A DNA stretch of 64,000 nucleotides from Apostichopus japonicus (lineage: Eukaryota > Echinodermata > Holothuroidea > Aspidochirotida > Stichopodidae), in contig NC_092565.1 in the NCBI RefSeq assembly GCF_037975245.1, positions 3,299,499 through 3,363,498 of the forward strand, written 5' to 3'. The notes below the pieces were generated by a model that saw only the letters and a program-made list of their open reading frames with translations, had not been told where the DNA came from and searched no databases. Shown here in pieces: positions 58,601 through 64,000 of this stretch. The position numbers were made by a program, and so were the translations under genes. How positions within the stretch are numbered: position 1 is the stretch's first letter; the number at the start of each line of letters is the position of its first letter.

Positions 58601-61600
58601 ATATTATGATTTATATGTATTATTTATATTTGTACATTTTTTGTTCTTTTCTTCCAGGGAGTCTCCTACTTTGTTAAGTCTTTTTAAGACTTTATAGGAG
58701 ACTTCCTTTCCCATTGTACACAATTGGCGATAAGACAAATAAATAAATGATATTAGAATTATTAAGGGAATGGTACCTCGCCAAAACTACCGAGAAACGT
58801 TTAATGGTCAGTATAAGTTGGATCTTGAATTAGACTGTAGGCTAGAAACTAACAACAAAGACAGTGCTGCACTGAACTTCAAGTGAAAATAAGAGCTGCT
58901 AATTTTACCCACTTGTTTATAAATCTCCCTCCCTCCCTCCTCCCAGAAATGAGAATAAAAGAAACAAAATATTAGCAGAACGGGTGTGATTCAAAATAGT
59001 CTATAGGATGCTGGAATACAAACTGAGAGTGAAAGGCATTGTGGGAAATGATAACCATGCATCATTAAAGTACACATCAACGGTCTGAGAATCTGACTAC
59101 ATTATTGCAGCAGTCTTTTATCAGACATCTTTGTATAGGGTAGCCATGCAGTCAATACAAGATGGATGGGTGCAGCTTGGTTGATTCCAAGATTCAGTAG
59201 AACTGAGTATCTTGATGGTTGATGGAGTGCACTGTAACGTGTCTCTTCATCAACTTAATCTTGGTGTTTCCTTTCAAATTCAAATAAGTCTTAGTTATAA
59301 ATTAGTCAAGAACAAGATAACAACAACTAGGTGTGTAAGGAGTTATTAACACACTCCATCCTGCATAATCCTGCATAATATTACAATCATTGCAAATATA
59401 TTAGTAACAACATACATGCTACAATACATTTCACACTTCATGAAGTCTATCCATGGATACATATTTCCATCCTATCACAGCCCTACCCTTGCCTTGCCAC
59501 TGCCCTGCCTCTGTCCCCCCAGCCTATCCCTGCCTCTAATTCCACCACCCTACTCCTGCCTCTGTCTCCCTACCCCTACCCTTGCCTCTGTTTTCACCAC
59601 CCTACCCCTTGCCTCTGTGTTCACCACCCTACCCCTGCCTCTGTCTCTCTACCCCTACCTTGCCTCTGTCTCACCAACAAACCCCTCAGATCATCATGCA
59701 TATCTTCTTAGATCTCAAGTCAATACTGTACACACTCCAAAGCTGTTAGTCTGGCATGCATAATATCACTCAGTGTCTGTATTTGTAAGTTTGTTAGTTT
59801 GTCTGTGGTACCTACCATGTGGATAGGAATACCTTGTATAAAGGGCACCTGTGTAATATAGCAATATATATGACTGAAAACAATATTTTCAAAGTATTTA
59901 TATCACTTCTCAAAGATATACAATTACTGTCACATCCAGTTTATATTTTGTTCCTAGCATATTATATCCACCCAATTCATAGCTTAATTCATGCAGTGCT
60001 ATATAATAATAATCTTATCAGCTGGATAGTCACAGAACCCTTTGAAACAGTCCCATTTGAGCCGTGCAACCACGTATAACCTATAACCATATATAGCTTA
60101 GAATATTCATCAGTTTTTGCCCCTTCCTAGACAACTGCAGTTTCATTGCCTGTACCTTACAGGAATATATTACATATATAGTAATAACATTAATGTGGCA
60201 TAAAAAAGTGCATGACAAAGCTGGAAAGGTTTTATAACCAGCCTAGAAACTATAATTGTTTATCTTTTGTAAGACATGGACATATCAAGCATGTCAACTG
60301 TTATTCCAGTAATGCACCAAAAGTGAACATTTTTGTTGGAGAATTTAATTACATCCATATTAGGACATGTTTTTAGACAATTTTATGTTATGCATGTATC
60401 ATGCACTGTATACCAGTGACTGGCAGATGTTTAATTACTGCCCTCTATGTAAAAGTTATATCTTAAATGTGATGGTCTATACATTCCTAGATTCAGCTGA
60501 CAGGTTTTTCTATTAGTTTAGTTGAGTGAACACCAACCCCTTCCAGTAGCTCATGAACCCTACCCATGTGCTGATCTTTACACTGCATCCCAGCATCTGG
60601 TCCCTGGATGCCGGAGAGGGGGTCAAGGGTAGGGGGGAGGTAGTATGGCACTCATTACACCACACAGGCCTGTCAGTTGACATGATATGATCATCTAGAC
60701 ATCTCACACAGTAACCCATATTTTACCAGATGGAGCTAGACGATATATCCCTTCTTTACTTACCCGAGTAATATGAGTTGTCGTATCTGGGATGAACGGC
60801 TGGTACCTTGTTTGCGGATGGTGTCCTGGAAGCGCTTCGCGGATCGAGATTCTCCACGTCTTCCTTTTCCAGCTCGGCCCGGACAATTTCTTTACCAAGT
60901 GCCGAGTCCACCTGCTCCAGCTCCTTCTTTATCTTCTCCTGTTTCTCTCGGCCGGAAGAATCCAGCAAGTCGTTCATTGATTTGCTCTTGTTCTTTCTGG
61001 GCACTAGAGCCAGGAGCGGCGGTCCCGGCCACTCCGGCCTCTCCACCTTGGGGACTTCATTTGGTCCAGGCCTATGGGCCGCAGAGAACTTGGCTTGCTT
61101 GATGATGAGGCTAGACAAGTTCTCATCTTTGTGTGGTTTCAACTTGGGTCGCAGACCATCAAAGGCACTCCTCGGACGGGGGCGGAATGGTCCTACAGAG
61201 AAAGGCAAGTAACAAGTTATTTCAGAGTAACAGGCTTTAATCTAATTTAAGCAAAGTATAATCACAAGGGTGGAGGAACATGCATGAATCAAGCAAAGCA
61301 ACCTTATTAGCTTTTGTACACTGTCTTCTTGTACTTATGCACTAGGTGCAATATGAAGATGCCACTATTAATATTTCATATTTATTCTACTCATTCCATA
61401 CATCCATGATGGCATTTTTCTGCCAATTGTATTCCAACATTGATTTGTCTGCCAATCAACATATGTATTACTGCAAGGCTAATAGTGAGCTCATACACCA
61501 TCAACAAACATCTTGAATACCGGTAAGTATAATTACCAATCAAAAATATCCTCTGGATATTAACAGGCTCTTACAGATGTTAAACAGAAATGTCCGATTG

Positions 61601-62340
61601 AAGAGACGTCATAGAATAAATCGGTGACTAATTATAGAGACGGATTTTAGAGCTATTAACGATGATTATCGCTAATACATTCAAATTTTCTCCGGGTACA
61701 ACTTTTCATTCTGCAGCGGGCAACGATTCTTATCGACAGAATGTAGCTAATGATCTCGAAGCAAACTTAAAAGCCCTCAGTGATTCTCTGCCACATTTTA
61801 TTTGAGAATAATTAATGTACAACTCCGCAAACACAATTTCGTGATTTGACGATCATCGTAGTCTGCAAGTGATGAGCAAAGAACCTTGCACTTCAAATGG
61901 ACCAACATATCCAGTATGAAGTTCATCCATTTAGTTATATTAGGATTCATTATGTTCACATGCTTTCAAACCCTAACCTCTGCTGACCTTTGACCTCCAC
62001 TAAGGGAGGTCTAAATTCCAAGTAAAACAGTCATCAGAGTTTTATTTTTTGAGTTCTCTTGTTTACAAGTTTCTCAGACATTTAATGACTGTTTACCTCA
62101 AACGACAATTTTTATGTTACACAGACACACCATCAACGTCACATAGATTCCACACAACGGTAAAAAACCAAAAGGTACACTCTGTCCCCCTCCCCCCCTC
62201 CCCCCTCCTCCCCACGCCACAAACAAAAGCGTCATTATCATGCAAAAATGAAGAATCAGTTTACCTGGATCATAATGACAAAAAAAAAAAAAAACACTTA
62301 CCTCTTGAAAAATCTCCACTGCTACTGGGAGACACATTTC
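49551..62340 (-). CDS. ABLIM: Actin-binding LIM protein-like gene, abLIM/Unc-115 type (partial, 3' exons)
   Basis: Minus-strand exons 62340-62302, 61192-60764, 57404-57349, 56922-56779, 55911-55715, 53839-53792, 52200-52129 and 49664-49551 (stop at 49553-49551) have good GT..AG sites. Neighbouring exons agree in phase except between 57349 and 56922, where one exon seems missing. The linker has LGKEIVRAELEKE and LDPRSASRTPSA as in abLIM. The last two exons encode a villin headpiece ending KKRALLF, an F-actin-binding module. The N-terminal LIM zinc fingers lie off the right edge. abLIM links actin filaments to signalling in the cytoskeleton. Alternative: dematin-like protein. Confidence 0.8.
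49665..50110. other. Intron, nothing recognised
   Basis: Ordinary AT-rich intron before the minisatellite. Confidence 0.5.
50111..51778. repeat. ~62-bp minisatellite, about 27 copies
   Basis: Units of 'gataagatgtcaccacaaga' + 'tgtgtaaaatgggtttgacc' + 'atttgtgcctacatgttgtctt', with variants lacking 14-18 bp. It fills about two thirds of the intron between the two headpiece exons. Open frames across it are artefacts. Confidence 0.97.
52129..52200 (-). CDS. ABLIM: abLIM-like exon: first half of villin headpiece
   Basis: Acceptor ..cccgtttctag and donor gtgagtt; 72 nt, phase 0 on both sides. Encodes IYPLELLITTNYRLPKDVS and RDNLE. This corresponds to the IYPYExLxVTN..LP..VDR..LE start of abLIM/dematin headpieces and joins directly to LHLSDHDF. 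Confidence 0.93.
52201..53791. other. Intron; diverged repeat at about 53.03-53.51 kb
   Basis: The segment with taatggtctgtgtgtaagac and cagtgtttcgtataacactg resembles 56.42-56.60 kb, suggesting a diverged dispersed repeat. A G-run is at 53567. No exon seen. Confidence 0.4.
53792..53839 (-). CDS. ABLIM: abLIM-like exon (48 nt, Ser-rich)
   Basis: Acceptor ..cggtaaccag and donor gtaggtt, phase 0 at both ends. Encodes KHPASSSPSRSSDTPM. Low complexity, supported by splice sites and phase. Symmetric, so could be skipped without a frameshift. Confidence 0.65.
53840..55714. other. Intron, nothing recognised
   Basis: No repeat array or conserved frame noticed. Pyrimidine/C-run at 55.49-55.53 kb on the plus strand. 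Confidence 0.45.
55715..55911 (-). CDS. ABLIM: abLIM-like exon: charged helical linker
   Basis: Acceptor ..gactcttaag and donor gtaagtc. 197 nt, 2 nt in and phase 0 out. Encodes LSEGYISNGYDSSGEMSPGL, then AKMTEQQLRNLRISKGRSLP and a Lys/Arg/Glu/Ala-rich helical segment ending IKRLQ. No named domain. The SPG/RSLP words are typical of the phosphorylatable linker before abLIM headpieces. Confidence 0.82.
56779..56922 (-). CDS. ABLIM: abLIM-like exon (144 nt)
   Basis: Acceptor ..attcttgccag and donor gtgagtc; 2 nt in, 1 nt out. Encodes TLDHKTCKPVEKPPHAFNFL then SLKEIYKKTGSLPMSSRYSP and GNMSDHE, joining to G-LSEGYI of the next exon. Linker region. The upstream exon at 57349 does not fit its entry phase, so an intervening exon or alternative splicing is likely. 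Confidence 0.8.
57349..57404 (-). CDS. ABLIM: abLIM-like exon (56 nt)
   Basis: Acceptor ..ttttctgtag and donor gtaagtt; 2 nt in, phase 0 out. Encodes YLGLRGSTLPPSSRYTTA, joined to YDNSYYS-D from the upstream exon. Entry phase matches the 60764 exon exactly. Confidence 0.72.
57405..60763. other. Intron; CCCTACCCCTGCCTCTGT minisatellite 59.48-59.69 kb
   Basis: Contains a C-rich ~25-bp repeat at 59480-59690. An inverted repeat at about 58659-58712 (gggagtctcctac .. ataggagacttcc) is followed by 'gacaaataaataaatga', reminiscent of a LINE 3' end. No exon supported. Confidence 0.5.
60764..61192 (-). CDS. ABLIM: abLIM-like exon: conserved abLIM linker (429 nt)
   Basis: Acceptor ..ctttctctgtag and donor gtaagta; 2 nt in, 1 nt out, 142 codons. 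Contains FRPRPRSAFDGLRPKLKP, PEWPGPP, NKSKSMNDLLD, a coiled segment EKIKKELEQVDSALGKEIVR, then LDPRSASRTPSANKVPA and HPRYDNSYYS. The LGK.I...ELEKE + LDPRSxSRTPSA block is the feature I associate with abLIM/Unc-115 proteins between the LIM domains and headpiece. GC content is higher than the flanks, as expected for a real exon. Confidence 0.87.
61193..62301. other. Intron with G-quadruplex-like tract on the minus strand
   Basis: Plus strand 62184-62215 is a run of C-blocks (ccccctccccccctcccccc). The minus strand therefore has at least four G runs just downstream of exon 62302-62340. Otherwise nothing recognised. Confidence 0.55.
62302..62340 (-). CDS. ABLIM: abLIM-like exon (39 nt)
   Basis: Acceptor ..atcttcacag and donor gtaagtg; 2 nt in, 1 nt out. 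Encodes NVSPSSSGDFSR, joining as G-PFRPRPRSAF to the next exon. Supported by phase and splice sites. Confidence 0.7.
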
Positions 62341-64000
62341 CTGTGAAGATAAAAGATAGTTAACTGGTCACAATGTTGTCTGGTTAAATTTATCAGTCAT
62401 TATTTCTTATTGTCAAGTTGTCTCTCTGCTCCAATTCTTCATCAACTTGATTATTTTGTGATGATGTGTAGTGGTAATGTACTTTACCCTGATACAGTCG
62501 TAGCATTTACCAGCATACTCCATGGTACAGAAGGAAGCAATTCTACTTTAAAGCTATATTAATATTCTACATTCACACGTTCCACGGTTAGCACACTAGA
62601 AATGCTTCAATAGGCCTATGTGTGACTTGGACCTGATGACATAATCTGTTAGTACACATGTCTGCTGTCACAGCCATGCCAGGAATTAGGAAGTTTAATA
62701 GGCATCACTATCAAAGCATTAATTGCAAATGAAGTGACTACATTATATATTTGTTGGAAACAAAATTTAATGTATGGACTTAAAAGCAAATGAGTAATGT
62801 GTTAATTAGTGATACAAACAGCAAGTTATAACAACTTTTGACATCATAAACACAAAACTATCAACTTTTAAAACAACAACAACAGAAATAAATCAATTAA
62901 ATAATAATTGAAATATGCAAACTGAATAAAGCAAACCTACCACTTTCATAAAGATAACACAAAAACTATAATACTATATGTATAGACAATGTGAACAAAT
63001 TGATACATTACCATGGAAACATACATCAATTAGAGTTCCAATGATTATTTAACAAACAGTTAAATGGGAATGCCATTTGTTATATATATTTATATATTAT
63101 TATTGTTTATATATATTTATTTATTTAAACGAAATTAGCCTCTCATCATCAAGGTCCTCCTTTGATTTGTCCTTTTTACTTTATGAATTTTAATCTGGAT
63201 TATTTATTTTCTTTTGTGTTTTGCATTGAGAATTGTTTCTTGTTTTCAGAGGCTTCACTTTGCCTTGAGGTGTTAACTTGCTTTCTATTGTTTTACAATA
63301 AACATGATTTCACCCTAATTGTATGTTCCCATTTTCTTTTCTTTCCCCCCCCCCCCCTTCATTTTAGGCAAGCCCTTTGGTTTGATGGACTTGTAGCTTG
63401 ATTTAATATTTCCACCTTGGATCTAGCTAGCTCACATTGTTTTTTTTTTCTTTTCTGTTATAATGGTAGCCCTGTCTGTTGATTTCAAGGTAATCTCTTG
63501 ATTTGTGATTTAAGTAGCACATCATATGACTTGATATCAATATGTTATTTGAGTATCGTCTCTTGATCTGATGTGATATTTGCCATCTTCACCTTTCCCT
63601 TCTCTTGATATTAACGGGTGAACCTGGAACCTTCTTGTTTCATCAGATAATTATGTCTCTCATTTGTGAAATTAATTGGTTAACTTGTGTCTTTAAGTTA
63701 CACGTTAACATCAATCCATGAGTAGAGGAGCCGTGCCATGCCTCTTTTTGTTTTCCATCGCATCTGTCTCTTAATTCGATTAATTTTTTTCTTCTTTTTT
63801 CTTATCGCATCTGTCTCTTCCAGTGACCAATGATTCGATTGCGAGCAACATAAAGAGGATAAAAGTTATAAGATTTTTGATGAGTCTTTGAGTGAGTTAG
63901 AGAGGTGCGATGGTGATGGTGAGTCGGTTCCCTCGTAAGAGATGATGACAACCCTGCCTCTCATCATATTTACATGACCTGGTTTGAAGATTTAATAAGA
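62341..64000. other. Intron upstream of the abLIM-like exons, nothing recognised
   Basis: AT-rich, with a C-run at about 63347. LIM-domain exons were looked for (paired C..C/H..C zinc motifs) and not found. Confidence 0.45.

Noticed and set aside
60513-60719. Cys-rich minus frame (CVRCLDDH..CNECH) as a LIM or zinc finger exon
   Set aside because: Cysteine spacing does not fit LIM, and the frame ends in the intron past the donor of exon 60764.

Overview
This is a eukaryotic window: AT-rich, intron-rich, with GT..AG-spliced exons and many nested transposons, minisatellites and long G/C homopolymers. Gene structure and repeat types (hAT-like MITEs, Penelope, CR1-like LINE and Ty3/Gypsy elements, tRNA-Leu-primed LTR element) suggest a marine invertebrate, most likely an echinoderm such as a sea cucumber. 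That placement is a guess from sequence style, not from an alignment.

Two host genes, both on the minus strand, can be read by hand-splicing. (1) About 2.9-27.2 kb: ten exons of a TTF2-like gene (SNF2-family transcription termination factor 2). They run from an N-terminal zf-GRF zinc finger (27.1 kb) through a coiled segment (24.5 kb) to the first helicase motif (3.2 kb). All ten join in one consistent frame. The rest of the helicase lies off the left edge and exon 1 is not securely found. (2) About 49.5-62.3 kb: the C-terminal exons of an actin-binding LIM protein (abLIM/Unc-115 type), ending in a villin headpiece. The LIM domains would lie off the right edge.

The TTF2-like introns carry most of the repeats. 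1-1.65 kb and 7.0-8.3 kb hold TGACCT-rich elements. 9.5-10.5 kb is a decayed CR1-like LINE end followed by a long AT microsatellite. 11.6 kb is a Penelope GIY-YIG fragment. 12.5-22.9 kb is a satellite into which a transposon inserted, after which the composite was amplified as a 2,535-bp higher-order repeat. 23.5-23.8 kb is a minisatellite. Just upstream of the zf-GRF exon (27.5-39.4 kb) is a three-level nest: a Mag-like Gypsy relic, split by a LINE 3' end, whose tail is split by an apparently intact 10.3-kb Ty3/Gypsy element. That element has near-identical 2.4-kb LTRs, a 4-bp target duplication, a tRNA-Leu primer site, intact gag and pol, and a G GGA AAC -1 frameshift heptamer just before the gag stop.

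Between the two genes, 41.4-44.1 kb is a minisatellite interrupted by a 1.56-kb hAT-like element with a perfect 8-bp target duplication and an internal perfect 62-bp-arm palindrome. 48.3-48.9 kb is a foldback MITE. Within the abLIM gene, the intron that splits the headpiece domain is largely filled by a 62-bp minisatellite. I see no operon-like or defence-type novel system. The most notable items are the apparently intact LTR element, the satellite/transposon higher-order repeat, and the duplicated mini-exon and acidic insertion in TTF2.
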